Under the pieces are notes generated by a model. The model saw only the letters and a program-made list of their open reading frames with translations, ran no database searches and was not told the origin of the DNA. A program made the translations under genes and the position numbers. Positions 14,954-23,983 of a stretch of 32,180 nt of DNA are shown one piece after another. Numbering within the stretch: the stretch's first letter is position 1; each line of letters begins with the position of its first letter. This DNA comes from an uncultured Erysipelotrichaceae bacterium. Its GTDB lineage: Bacteria; Bacillota_I; Bacilli_A; RFN20; CAG-826. Location of the stretch: assembly GCA_946612405.1 (NCBI GenBank), contig CAMOEQ010000005.1, positions 1 to 32,180 on the forward strand. The letters are read 5' to 3'.

Positions 14954-15623
14954 TCTTAATGATCGCACGATAAAAGTGCTTGGTAATGATAAAGTAGAAT
15001 CCTTTAAAAATAAGGTTATTTTAGTGTTTGGATTAGGTGGTGTTGGTGGCACTGCGTTAGAAGCTTTAGCTCGTTCAGGTTTTATGACCTTCATCATCGT
15101 AGATTTTGATAAGGTTGATGAATCAAATTTAAATAGACAAATTCTTTATACCAAAAATGATGTTGGCTTAGATAAAACAATTGCTGCTAAGAATAAATTG
15201 TTGTCTATTAATCCTGATATTAAGATCGAAACAATCTCTACTAAAATAGACGTTGGAAGTTTATTTAACTTCAGTAAGAAAATTGATTTTATAATAGACG
15301 CTATTGATTTTGTTAAAGGCAAATTAGAAATATATAATTTTGCGATTAAAAACGATATCCCATTTATATCATCGCTTGGAATGGGTAATAGAATCGATCC
15401 AAGCAAAGTATCAATTACCAAATTAAATCAAACCTCTGGTGATCCATTAGCCAGAAAGATTCGTTATGATGCTAAACAAATGGGTTTAGATTTAAGCAAA
15501 ATCAATGTTGTTTATTCAAAAGAGGAACCATTAATCAAATCACCTACACCCGGCTCGATTATTACGGTGCCATCTGCTGCCGGCTTATTAATGGCGAAAT
15601 ATGTAATAGAAAACATTAAATAG
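14946..15623 (+). CDS. tcdA: ThiF/E1-like enzyme, TcdA (CsdL) type
   Basis: An adenylating enzyme of the E1/ThiF superfamily. The closest match is TcdA, which cyclises t6A37 to ct6A37 in tRNA using ATP. The dinucleotide-binding loop GLGGVGG is at 29-35, followed by ALARSGF, DFDKVDESNLNRQ (the conserved Asp, Asn and Arg of E1 enzymes), INPDIKIETI and DAIDFVKGKLEI. It has 225 residues from the ATG at 14946, chosen over one at 14919 because GGAG lies 10 nt upstream and the result is an 8-base miaA overlap. The long C-terminus of Escherichia coli TcdA is reduced. The context of tRNA-A37 modification genes (miaB, miaA) supports the call. Confidence 0.82.
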   Translation: MSNLNDRTIKVLGNDKVESFKNKVILVFGLGGVGGTALEALARSGFMTFIIVDFDKVDESNLNRQILYTKNDVGLDKTIAAKNKLLSINPDIKIETISTKIDVGSLFNFSKKIDFIIDAIDFVKGKLEIYNFAIKNDIPFISSLGMGNRIDPSKVSITKLNQTSGDPLARKIRYDAKQMGLDLSKINVVYSKEEPLIKSPTPGSIITVPSAAGLLMAKYVIENIK

Positions 15624-15651
15624 ATTTATAATTATCGAGAGGAAATTTATT

Positions 15652-17259
15652 ATGATGGAAACAATTGATAAGATTGCTAAGAAAGCAAAGATTGATGATA
15701 AGTACGTTGATTTATATGGTAAATACAAAGCCAAGATTGATTTATCAATTTTTGATGAATTAAAAGATAAAAAAGATGGCAAATTAGTTTTAGTAACTGC
15801 AATTACTCCAACTAAAACTGGAGAAGGCAAAACTACAATGTCAATTGCCTTAACAGAAGGTTTTGCTAAAAATGGTGTGAATTGTATGCTCGCATTACGT
15901 GAGCCTTCAATGGGTCCGGTCTTTGGTTTAAAAGGTGGCGCTACTGGTGGTGGTCTAGCCTCTATCGAACCAAAAGATGATATCAATCTTCATTTTACTG
16001 GTGACATGCATGCCTTAACTAGTTCCATTAATTTAATTTCCGCTGTTATCGATAATCATATTTTCCAAGGTAATGAACTCAACATTGATCCTAGTAAAAT
16101 TGTTTGGACTAGAGCAATGGATATGAATGACCGTGCACTTAGAAGCGTCACAGTTATGCAAGACGAAAAGAAAGGTGCTCCTCGTCATGATTCATTTGTT
16201 ATTACAGTTGCATCTGAAATGATGGCAATTATGTGTTTAGCAAAAGATCCTGATGATTTTAGAAATAGAGTTAACAATATTATTGTTGCTTACACATATG
16301 ACGATAAACCAGTCTATTTAAAAGAGCTTCGTATTTCTAACGCGATTATGAAACTAATGAAAGAAGCGTTAAAACCTAACTTAGTTCAAACAGTCGAAAA
16401 CAATCCTGTATTAGTTCATGGTGGACCATTTGCTAATATTGCCCATGGTTGTAATTCAATCATCGCTCTTAAACTTGCTCTTAAATTAGGAGATGTTGTT
16501 GTTACTGAGGCTGGCTTCGGTGCTGATTTAGGCGCTGAAAAATTCTTAGATATTTGTTGCCCAACTGGTGGCTTTAAACCTGATGGAGTAGTGGTCGTTG
16601 CTACTATTAGAGCATTAAAAGAACATGGTGGTGTTGCTTTTGATGACTTGAAGATTCCAAATGTTGAAGCTCTTAAAGTTGGTATTGCAAACTTAAAATT
16701 ACATCTTGAGAATATTAAGAAATATGGTTTACCTGTTGTAGTGGCAATTAACCACTTTGCCGATGATTCAAAAGAAGAAATCGAAGTTTTAACAAAATGG
16801 TGCGAAGATAATGGCTATGTTGTAAGCTTTGTTGATGGTTTCTTAAAAGGTGGAGATGGCTCAACTGATTTAGCTGCAAAAGTTTCAAAAATGCTTGCAG
16901 AATCCCCATCAAATTACCATAAGCTCTATGATTATAAACTCCCAATTAAAGAGAAAATTGAGACTGTTTGTAAAGAGATTTATCGCGCTGGAAATGTTGA
17001 ATTTAGTGAGACTGCTCTTGAACAAATTGCCCGCTTTGAAAAATTAGGTTATTCTCAAACCGCAGTTTGTATGGCTAAGACCCCATTATCCATCACTGAC
17101 GATCCAAAAATTTTTGGTGCCCCAATTGGCTCAACTATTCATATTCGTGAAGTTAAATTATCAAGTGGTGCAAACTTCATCGTTGCTCTTACTGGTAAAG
17201 TTATGACAATGCCTGGACTTCCTAATGTTCCAGCCGCTGTCAAAATGGAAGATGAATAA
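15652..17259 (+). CDS. fhs: Formate--tetrahydrofolate ligase
   Basis: Makes 10-formyl-tetrahydrofolate from formate, ATP and THF for purine and initiator-tRNA formylation. The 535 residues are slightly short of the usual 555-560. The ATP-binding TPTKTGEGKTT is at 52-62, EPSMGPVFGLKGGATGGG follows, then FTGDMHALTSSINL, and a C-terminal MTMPGLPNVPAA. The start ATG at 15652 is 9 nt after GAGAGG; a second ATG follows at once. The stop overlaps the DUF951 start. Formate-dependent one-carbon supply fits a fermentative anaerobe, which is inference. Confidence 0.97.
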   Translation: MMETIDKIAKKAKIDDKYVDLYGKYKAKIDLSIFDELKDKKDGKLVLVTAITPTKTGEGKTTMSIALTEGFAKNGVNCMLALREPSMGPVFGLKGGATGGGLASIEPKDDINLHFTGDMHALTSSINLISAVIDNHIFQGNELNIDPSKIVWTRAMDMNDRALRSVTVMQDEKKGAPRHDSFVITVASEMMAIMCLAKDPDDFRNRVNNIIVAYTYDDKPVYLKELRISNAIMKLMKEALKPNLVQTVENNPVLVHGGPFANIAHGCNSIIALKLALKLGDVVVTEAGFGADLGAEKFLDICCPTGGFKPDGVVVVATIRALKEHGGVAFDDLKIPNVEALKVGIANLKLHLENIKKYGLPVVVAINHFADDSKEEIEVLTKWCEDNGYVVSFVDGFLKGGDGSTDLAAKVSKMLAESPSNYHKLYDYKLPIKEKIETVCKEIYRAGNVEFSETALEQIARFEKLGYSQTAVCMAKTPLSITDDPKIFGAPIGSTIHIREVKLSSGANFIVALTGKVMTMPGLPNVPAAVKMEDE

Positions 17260-17462
17260 TGAAAACATTTGATTATCAACTTGGCGATATCGTCGAGTTA
17301 AAAAAGCCTCATCCTTGTACATCGCATTCTAAGCTTTTTGAAATCGTTAGAGTGGGTGCAGATTTAAAAATCAAATGTCTTGGATGCGGCAATATAATCA
17401 TTATTTCTAGAGACAATTTTAATAAACGTTTTAAAAAAGTTATCAAAGATAAAATTAATTAG
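17259..17462 (+). CDS. DUF951 family small protein
   Basis: A 67-residue protein of the DUF951 family, whose function is not established. The family pattern is clear: LGDIVELKKPHPC at 7-19, IVRVGADLKIKC at 29-40, then CGNIIIISRDNFNKRFKKVI. Three cysteines (C19, C40 and C43, the last two as C-x2-C) could bind a metal. The core KPHPC and KCxxCG are conserved throughout Firmicutes, where the gene is often close to parB, ychF or rpsF; here it is coupled to fhs through a TAATG overlap. It is a short beta-rich fold, possibly nucleic-acid binding, but unproven. Confidence 0.85.
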   Translation: MKTFDYQLGDIVELKKPHPCTSHSKLFEIVRVGADLKIKCLGCGNIIIISRDNFNKRFKKVIKDKIN

Positions 17463-17515
17463 TTCGACAAATTTTTAAAAAATCTCGGTATTTATTATTA
17501 GAGATATGTCGAACT
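17461..17515. repeat. 9-bp inverted repeat flanking the ABC cassette promoter region
   Basis: AGTTCGACA (17461-17469) and TGTCGAACT (17507-17515) are exact inverted copies 37 nt apart. The left arm overlaps the start of the 35-bp element shared with recA, and the right arm covers the start codon of the first ABC gene. It could be a DNA operator pair, or an RNA stem hiding the start codon in transcripts read through from fhs. Confidence 0.4.
17463..17497 (+). promoter_or_regulatory. 35-bp element before the ABC cassette, shared with recA
   Basis: This is 31/35 identical to 8675-8709. It begins TTCGACA, holds ATTTTTAAAAAAT and ends GTATTTATTA. It ends 8 nt before the ATG of the first ABC gene, where no ribosome binding site is seen. 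TATTAT at 17493-17498 may be the -10 box, which would give a nearly leaderless transcript. Confidence 0.55.
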
Positions 17516-19608
17516 TTTATTTAGAAAATATTTCCAAATCATTTAAAACTCATACTGGTGATTTTTATGCACTTAAAAATATAAACATATCTTTTCCATC
17601 TACTGGATTAGTTTCAATTGTAGGTAAGTCAGGCAGTGGAAAATCAACATTGTTAAATATTCTTTTAGGAATCGAAAAACCTTCAAAAGGAAAATTGTTT
17701 TTTGAAGGAAAAGATATTTCTAAAATGAGTGACAAGCAATTTTCTAAATATCACCTTAACGATGTTTCGATGGTTTTTCAGCATTACAACATCTTTTTAG
17801 ATTTATCTGCTAAGGAAAATATTACTCTTCCATTATTGATGAAGGGCTCTAGTAAAAACGAAGCCGAAAATGAGGCTCAGAAACTATTAAAAGAATTCTC
17901 GCTTGAATATTTAGAAAACCAAAAGGCTTTCTTACTTTCTGGCGGTGAAAAACAAAGAATTGCAATATTAAGAGCAATTATCACTAATCCGAAAGTTATT
18001 TTGTGCGATGAACCAACAGGAGCTTTGGATTCTTTAAATTCAATCGCGATAATGGATATATTAAAGAAATTATCTAAAACCACTTTAGTGATTCTTGTTT
18101 CTCATAATAAAAAACTAGTCGATGATTATTCAGACAGAATCATTACATTAAAAGATGGCGTGATTATAAATGATGAATCAATTAACGAATGCTTTGATAG
18201 AAATAATTTTAAAAGGAAAAGCAATTATTCTAGCAAGTGGACTAATTTATTCACCAAACTTAATTTAAAAAAGGATAAAAAGAAAAATATATTTTCAGCT
18301 TTATCATGCATCATTGGTTTTGCCGCTATCTTTTTATCATTTGGATTTTATACTGGCAGTCAATCTTCACAAGAAAATGCTCTTTTAAATAATCTTTCAG
18401 TTCTCCATGCAACTGCTTCTATTAAATCATTTTATGAGATTGAAAATTCACCTCTTTCTTATGAAAAATCAGTTAGACCAGAAGATTCGGAATTAAATAA
18501 TTATTTAAAGGATTTTAAAAATGTTGTTTATGAACCAAATTTATCTTATTTATTTCCATCATATCCATATGGAAAATATCAAGGGGAATCAATTGAAGGT
18601 TTTCAACTAGTTCCGTTATATGATGTTTCTTTAAATTATTATGGAAGCGATCTACTTGTTGAAGGCATATTTCCTAAAGGTAATTTATTAGACGTTTTAG
18701 TTAATGAAGAATTCGCTAAACTGTTAAATGTAAGAAACGAAGATTTAATTGATGAATTATTTAATATTTCTTATTTTACATCTTTAAGTTATAACACTGG
18801 TGATTATGAAAATCCTTTTTTAAAGGATGATTATTCGTTTGATTATCAATTAAGGATAGTGGGGGTTGTGAAAGAATTCTCCTTTTTAAACACTCCGAAA
18901 ATTTATTATTCATATCAAGCTCTTCAAGATGAGCTTAGTCAAATATATGCTGAAAATATATCAAGTTATTTAGGATATGAAATTAGTTATTTTGATTATA
19001 TTTTAATGGTTAATGAAGACGATCCAATTTCATCTTATTCTAGTGAAATCTTTTTGACATCAATTGATGAGTCAAAAACATTTTTTGAATTTATTTCTAA
19101 ATTAATTGAAACAGAAGACACATTTCAAATTGATTCAAATGCATATGATATTCAACAATCATATAAAACATTTATCGAATCTTTTTCAACCGCCCTTTTC
19201 GTTTTTGTAATTATTGCTTTTATTGGAGTGAATTTCATATTAGGCATGATTTCATTTTCGACTTTTATTGAAAATCGTAAGAATAGTGCAATCTTAACGT
19301 GTTTAGGCGCAAAGAATTCATCAATCCAAACAATTTATTTAAGTGAGAATTATATCGTAGTTGGTATTTCGATTATCATTTCCATCTTTGTAGCGATCTT
19401 ACTTCAATTTATTTTAAACAATATCATTAGCAACAATTTTGCTTTAGATAATTTAATTACTATTCCATTCAAAATGTTTTTAGGAACGCCTTTTGGACTA
19501 ATTTTTCTTTTGTTTGCAATCGCGATCATCTTTTCAACGATTTTTACCTTATCCCCAATGCTAATTTATAGACACTTATCTTTATCTGATGAATTAAGAG
19601 ACGAATAA
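17506..19608 (+). CDS. ABC exporter with fused ATPase and FtsX-type permease (first of pair)
   Basis: A 700-residue fusion. The N-terminal ATPase (about 1-220) has Walker A GKSGSGKST at 40-48, signature LSGGEKQR, Walker B VILCDEPTGALD and a switch histidine in LVSHNKK. The permease has one transmembrane helix at about 260-283, a large extracytoplasmic region (about 285-555) and three C-terminal helices (about 560-585, 612-640, 660-688), the MacB/FtsX topology with the ATPase at the N-terminus. MacB-fold transporters work as mechanotransmitters or export peptides and lipoproteins. It is coupled to a second fusion (TAATG), suggesting a heterodimer. Substrate is unknown. No ribosome binding site is seen. 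Confidence 0.85.
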   Translation: MSNFYLENISKSFKTHTGDFYALKNINISFPSTGLVSIVGKSGSGKSTLLNILLGIEKPSKGKLFFEGKDISKMSDKQFSKYHLNDVSMVFQHYNIFLDLSAKENITLPLLMKGSSKNEAENEAQKLLKEFSLEYLENQKAFLLSGGEKQRIAILRAIITNPKVILCDEPTGALDSLNSIAIMDILKKLSKTTLVILVSHNKKLVDDYSDRIITLKDGVIINDESINECFDRNNFKRKSNYSSKWTNLFTKLNLKKDKKKNIFSALSCIIGFAAIFLSFGFYTGSQSSQENALLNNLSVLHATASIKSFYEIENSPLSYEKSVRPEDSELNNYLKDFKNVVYEPNLSYLFPSYPYGKYQGESIEGFQLVPLYDVSLNYYGSDLLVEGIFPKGNLLDVLVNEEFAKLLNVRNEDLIDELFNISYFTSLSYNTGDYENPFLKDDYSFDYQLRIVGVVKEFSFLNTPKIYYSYQALQDELSQIYAENISSYLGYEISYFDYILMVNEDDPISSYSSEIFLTSIDESKTFFEFISKLIETEDTFQIDSNAYDIQQSYKTFIESFSTALFVFVIIAFIGVNFILGMISFSTFIENRKNSAILTCLGAKNSSIQTIYLSENYIVVGISIIISIFVAILLQFILNNIISNNFALDNLITIPFKMFLGTPFGLIFLLFAIAIIFSTIFTLSPMLIYRHLSLSDELRDE

Positions 19609-22424
19609 TGATTGAGATTAAAAATTTCACAAAACGATATGGGCAAAGAATTATCTACGATAATGCTTCATTTTCATTTCCAGAAAAAGGTGTAATTGCA
19701 ATTGTTGGAGAATCAGGTAGTGGCAAGACAACATTATTAAATGCTATTGCAGGATTAGATTTTAATTATGAAGGTGAAATTGAAATCGATGGAGTTAATT
19801 TAAAACGATTGGAAGAAGATGGTTTATGTGACTATCGAATTCATAATATCGGCTATGTTTTTCAGAATTTTAATTTACTAAATTTAGATGATGTCGAAAC
19901 AAATATTCTTTTACCATTTGAATCAACATCTAATTCATCTAAAAAAATCAAAGAGAGAAAGATAGATGAATTAACAAAAATTCTCGATATTAAAAAACTT
20001 AAAAAAGAAAATGTTAATAAACTCTCAGGAGGAGAAAAGCAAAGAGTAGCAATTGCTCGAGCAATGATCAATTCTCCAAAGGTTATTTTGTGTGACGAAC
20101 CAACTGGAGCGCTCGATGAAGTGAATAGTGTGCAAATCTTTGAAATTTTGAAAAAAATCTCGAGCAAATCCTTGATAATTATTGCTTCTCACGATTTTGA
20201 AGGAGTATCGAAAATTGCAAATAAAATCATTAAAATTAGTGATGGCAAAGTAGAAATAAATGATTTAAAAAATGATATAGAGGAGCAAGATAATAATTTG
20301 CTTTTAAATAACAAATATATCAAAAAAGGTTCACTAACAACCGCTTTCAAAATCAAACATTCTTTACATAAAATCAAAGCTAAAAAATATCGAAGTTTAA
20401 TTACAAATGGGATGCTCTCTTTATCATTAACTGGTATCGGTTTATCGTTAATAATTTCTTCGAATGTCTCAACTAAGATTGAACAGGCTTTTTCAAGTTT
20501 AATAAACGGCAATCAAATAGTAATGTCGTTGAAGCAAGATTATCAAAATACTTTTAATAACGCTTATAGCGCACCTTTAGATAAAGTTAAAGAAGTCCAA
20601 AAAAAGTATTCGTACTATATTGAAGGAATAGGCTCTACTTATTTAGTTAATTTTGAAGATTTCTTTAATGGCTCAAACGATATTTATGTCTCCTCTTCTG
20701 CATATCGAATCGATATTTCATCTTTATCTACTAGAACAATTAATGATTTTCGATGGCTGGATGATTCTGATTTGGTTTTATATCCTTATTCAGTCCGTTC
20801 TCTAGAAGATGATCAAGTTGTTTTAGGCCTATCTTATCAAGATATGGTTAATTTATGTTTTAAACTTCAGATAGTAAGAACATTCTCTTCGCTTGGTCAC
20901 TATATTAGTGAACATAAGTTATTTTTGACTTTGGAAGTCGCTAATTATGATTGGAGTTATGATGATGAACAATTATTTGAAGTAAAAGCGGTAACCGAAT
21001 CAAATAAAACAATCTTTTATCACACTAATCAGTTATGGAACGAATCGGTGTTTGAAAAGATGATGCTTCTTCCAAGTGATGATGATTATGAACACGCATT
21101 CCCTTGGGAGATGTTTAAAGTTTATTATTTTAAAACATTCGATGAGCCTGACGTTTTATTGGACCTTTTATTTTTTGATGAAGAATATCAAGATTATGTC
21201 TTTGAAAGAACCAATTATTCTTATCATCCAAATCTTTGTCCATTAGACGATGTTTGTTTAGAGAAAAGAATTTTGATTTATTTAGCGGATAAAAATTCAA
21301 TTAATCCTGGTCACCTAAATCTTTTATTAGAAAATGAACCATTATTAAAGGATTATTATTTTATTTCTGATTTTGGCTACGCCAGTTATGCTTCAAATTT
21401 GTTGAGTGGTTTTTCAAAGAATTTATTTGTTTCATTTGATGAAGATAAAGTTTTAGAAGCAGTGGATGCTGATGAACAAATTAGTGAGGATTCAAATATC
21501 GAAATTTCTTTACCAGATGGAGTCGTTCAAGGTAATTTCTTAAATGGCATATCTGGGGGTTTACGTTTCTCGACAAAATTTGATCGATTAATTGATGGTC
21601 GTCTTCCCTTGAATAATGGCGAAATTGTTGTTTCAAACGGCTTGATAAAATCCATAGACCCGGAACGTGTGGGAATAGGAAAATATCTACATATTGCAGG
21701 GGAATTTAATGAATTTGTCGATGAAAATGAGCAAATTGAAAAGGAATATAGAATCGATAAAGTTGTTGTGGTTGGTATCGTCGATGAAGAACAAAATTAT
21801 CTATATCATAATCAGATGTGGACCATATCGTTTTTTAGAGATCGATTAGGGGTTTCGAACTTCTATTTGATACCTAGATCAGCGGTATTTGAACTAGATA
21901 TTAATGTCGATGTCGAGCCTTTAATTGCTAAATTTTCAAAAATGTTTCATCAATATAATTTTGCCTCTCCAATAAACGAACTTTCTGATAGTGTTGATTC
22001 AACTTTAAAATACGCGAATGCAATCTTAATTGGCTTTTCAGTTTTAGCCTCACTTATATCTGTTTTATTGTTAGGGACTGTAGTTTTACTAAACATCTTG
22101 GAAAGCAAAGAAGAAATCTATTTGTTTAATGTAGTTGGCATCAAGCAAAAAGACATCAATTCATTATTTGTTTTTCAAAGTGTTCTTCAAGGTGTAATCT
22201 CATTCATTTTTTCAAGCATTGAATTAGTCATTATTGATTATCTTATTTCTAAAGCTCTTGGAGAAAGAATTAATGCGAATATTGGCTATACATTTAATGT
22301 TATCCCAATAGCAGTCGTCTTTATCTTTGCTATTTTGTTACCATTTTTTACATCTTTAATATTGACTAAGTTTCTTTCCAAAAAGAAATTGAAACATATT
22401 GCGAAAGATACTTTTAATTGTTAA
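19608..22424 (+). CDS. ABC exporter with fused ATPase and FtsX-type permease, giant outer domain (second of pair)
   Basis: A 938-residue fusion. The ATPase (about 1-225) has Walker A GESGSGKTT at 34-42, LSGGEKQR, VILCDEPTGALD and an H-loop in IIASHDFEG; all catalytic motifs are present in both members of the pair, so neither is a dead half. One helix lies at about 265-288, then an extracytoplasmic region of about 500 residues, then three helices (about 803-832, 853-880, 897-925). The outer region is acidic and rich in Tyr, Phe and Asp; its final part (NNGEIVVSNGLIKSIDPERV and VVVVGIVDEEQNYLY) resembles a MacB periplasmic core. It is roughly twice the size of the partner's region. It is probably co-transcribed with the metalloprotease gene 12 nt downstream. 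Confidence 0.85.
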   Translation: MIEIKNFTKRYGQRIIYDNASFSFPEKGVIAIVGESGSGKTTLLNAIAGLDFNYEGEIEIDGVNLKRLEEDGLCDYRIHNIGYVFQNFNLLNLDDVETNILLPFESTSNSSKKIKERKIDELTKILDIKKLKKENVNKLSGGEKQRVAIARAMINSPKVILCDEPTGALDEVNSVQIFEILKKISSKSLIIIASHDFEGVSKIANKIIKISDGKVEINDLKNDIEEQDNNLLLNNKYIKKGSLTTAFKIKHSLHKIKAKKYRSLITNGMLSLSLTGIGLSLIISSNVSTKIEQAFSSLINGNQIVMSLKQDYQNTFNNAYSAPLDKVKEVQKKYSYYIEGIGSTYLVNFEDFFNGSNDIYVSSSAYRIDISSLSTRTINDFRWLDDSDLVLYPYSVRSLEDDQVVLGLSYQDMVNLCFKLQIVRTFSSLGHYISEHKLFLTLEVANYDWSYDDEQLFEVKAVTESNKTIFYHTNQLWNESVFEKMMLLPSDDDYEHAFPWEMFKVYYFKTFDEPDVLLDLLFFDEEYQDYVFERTNYSYHPNLCPLDDVCLEKRILIYLADKNSINPGHLNLLLENEPLLKDYYFISDFGYASYASNLLSGFSKNLFVSFDEDKVLEAVDADEQISEDSNIEISLPDGVVQGNFLNGISGGLRFSTKFDRLIDGRLPLNNGEIVVSNGLIKSIDPERVGIGKYLHIAGEFNEFVDENEQIEKEYRIDKVVVVGIVDEEQNYLYHNQMWTISFFRDRLGVSNFYLIPRSAVFELDINVDVEPLIAKFSKMFHQYNFASPINELSDSVDSTLKYANAILIGFSVLASLISVLLLGTVVLLNILESKEEIYLFNVVGIKQKDINSLFVFQSVLQGVISFIFSSIELVIIDYLISKALGERINANIGYTFNVIPIAVVFIFAILLPFFTSLILTKFLSKKKLKHIAKDTFNC

Positions 22425-22436
22425 TCTTAATACACG

Positions 22437-23924
22437 ATGAAAAATAGAAGTTTATTTATACTGCCCCTATTAACATTATTTGTTTCAAGCTGTGGTTTAT
22501 GGGGCACAACTATAATCGATTACAATAATAGCGTTCCTGATATTCCACCTCGCCAAGCCGACGAGGGTGACGGTTATAAAAAATATTCTAATTTTAGTTT
22601 TAATCTTCAAGATGTTAAAAAGACTTTAGGAATCCATCCATTATCATCTAGAGGAGAAGCTGCTCTTTTGGTAGTTCCTGTTAAATTTAGTGATGGTCCT
22701 ACTTGGTCATCTTCTCGACTTGATGTTGTTCGTAAAGGATTTTTTGGAACTCCAGAAGAAGTTTCATGGCAATCAGTTTCTTCTTTTTATCGTTCTGCAA
22801 GTTATGGCAATTTAAATATTAAAGGTGAAGTTGCCCATGTATTATCTATCCCAGTATCAACATCTGAAGCTGCCCAAAATATTGTAGATGGTAATCCTGC
22901 TCCAGATGAGTTTGCTTTAAACTATTTTAATGCCGATTCATCATATGATTCGTTTAGAAAACAATATGATACGAATAAGGATGGTTACATCGATTCAATT
23001 GTTTTTGTATATTCTAATGAAATCAATTCTAAAAAAGGATATTGGGCTTGGGTTTATTGGGCTAAAGATAATCCAAGTTCATCTCGTCCAGGTGTAAATT
23101 CTTATCTTTGGATGTCATATTCATTTTTTACCGGATCAAAATATTCCGGTTATGAAAATGGTATCGATGCTCATACTGCTACTCATGAAGTAGGACATTT
23201 ACTTGGCTTAGATGACTATTATCAATATGACAGCGATGATAAATTTGATCCTTCTGGCGCAATCGAGATGCATTCATACAATATTGGCGATGAAAATATC
23301 TATTCTAAATTTGCTTTAGGATGGGTTAATCCATATTATGTTTCAACAGACTCTTCCGTTACTTTAGAGCTTCGTTCATCCGCTTATTATGGCGATGCTA
23401 TCATTATTAATGATACATGGAACGGAAATTCAATGGATGAATATATCATTATTGAATATTACACTCCTCAAGGAATGAACGAACAAGACGCTAAATCAAT
23501 TTATAAACCAAACGGTGATAGTGCTAATCGCATGTATACAGTTAATGGCTTTAGAATTTATCACATTGATTCACGTATCGTTGAGCTTGAAGCAAGAGGC
23601 ACAATGAAAGGTTATGTTGATTCAATTGGTAAAGGCTATTACGTTGTTGGAGCATCGAATTCTCCATCAAGAAGTTACCTACCTGATAAAGATGCGATTG
23701 ATTTTAAGTATGTTCATTTGTTAGAATCTAATGGCACTAATACATTCAAGAATGGCGGAATCGCCACGAATGACACTTTATTTAAGAAAGGTTCGTCGTT
23801 TACTGCATCCTCTGAATTTTTCCCAAAAGGTTCCAAATTTAATGATGGAACCGAGGTCGGTTACAGGATTAATATCAATAATTGCGAAAACGAATTTGGC
23901 TCGATAACCATTTCTAAAATCTAG
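22437..23924 (+). CDS. M6-type metalloprotease lipoprotein
   Basis: A predicted secreted, lipid-anchored zinc protease of 495 residues. The signal peptide ends in the lipobox VSSC with C19 as the lipidated residue. The zinc motif HEVGHLLGLDDYY has H250, E251 and H254, with an Asp in the GLDD segment as the probable third ligand, the HExxHxxGxxD pattern of the M6 (immune inhibitor A) family. A DTNKDGYID segment at about residue 180 looks like a calcium-binding loop. The C-terminal 200 residues are beta-rich. It follows the ABC pair by 12 nt without a ribosome binding site, so expression is coupled. It may mature or degrade peptides handled by the transporter, or attack extracellular protein. 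Confidence 0.85.
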   Translation: MKNRSLFILPLLTLFVSSCGLWGTTIIDYNNSVPDIPPRQADEGDGYKKYSNFSFNLQDVKKTLGIHPLSSRGEAALLVVPVKFSDGPTWSSSRLDVVRKGFFGTPEEVSWQSVSSFYRSASYGNLNIKGEVAHVLSIPVSTSEAAQNIVDGNPAPDEFALNYFNADSSYDSFRKQYDTNKDGYIDSIVFVYSNEINSKKGYWAWVYWAKDNPSSSRPGVNSYLWMSYSFFTGSKYSGYENGIDAHTATHEVGHLLGLDDYYQYDSDDKFDPSGAIEMHSYNIGDENIYSKFALGWVNPYYVSTDSSVTLELRSSAYYGDAIIINDTWNGNSMDEYIIIEYYTPQGMNEQDAKSIYKPNGDSANRMYTVNGFRIYHIDSRIVELEARGTMKGYVDSIGKGYYVVGASNSPSRSYLPDKDAIDFKYVHLLESNGTNTFKNGGIATNDTLFKKGSSFTASSEFFPKGSKFNDGTEVGYRININNCENEFGSITISKI

Positions 23925-23983
23925 GTATTCTCACTTTTAGTGTTTGAATAGTTTCGTGATATTAATCACAAGAAAGGCCTTTT

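Noticed and set aside
23925..23970. Hairpins before the cold-shock gene as terminator or thermosensor
   Set aside because: The stems are short, no T-run follows, and the leader is much shorter than known cold-shock leaders.
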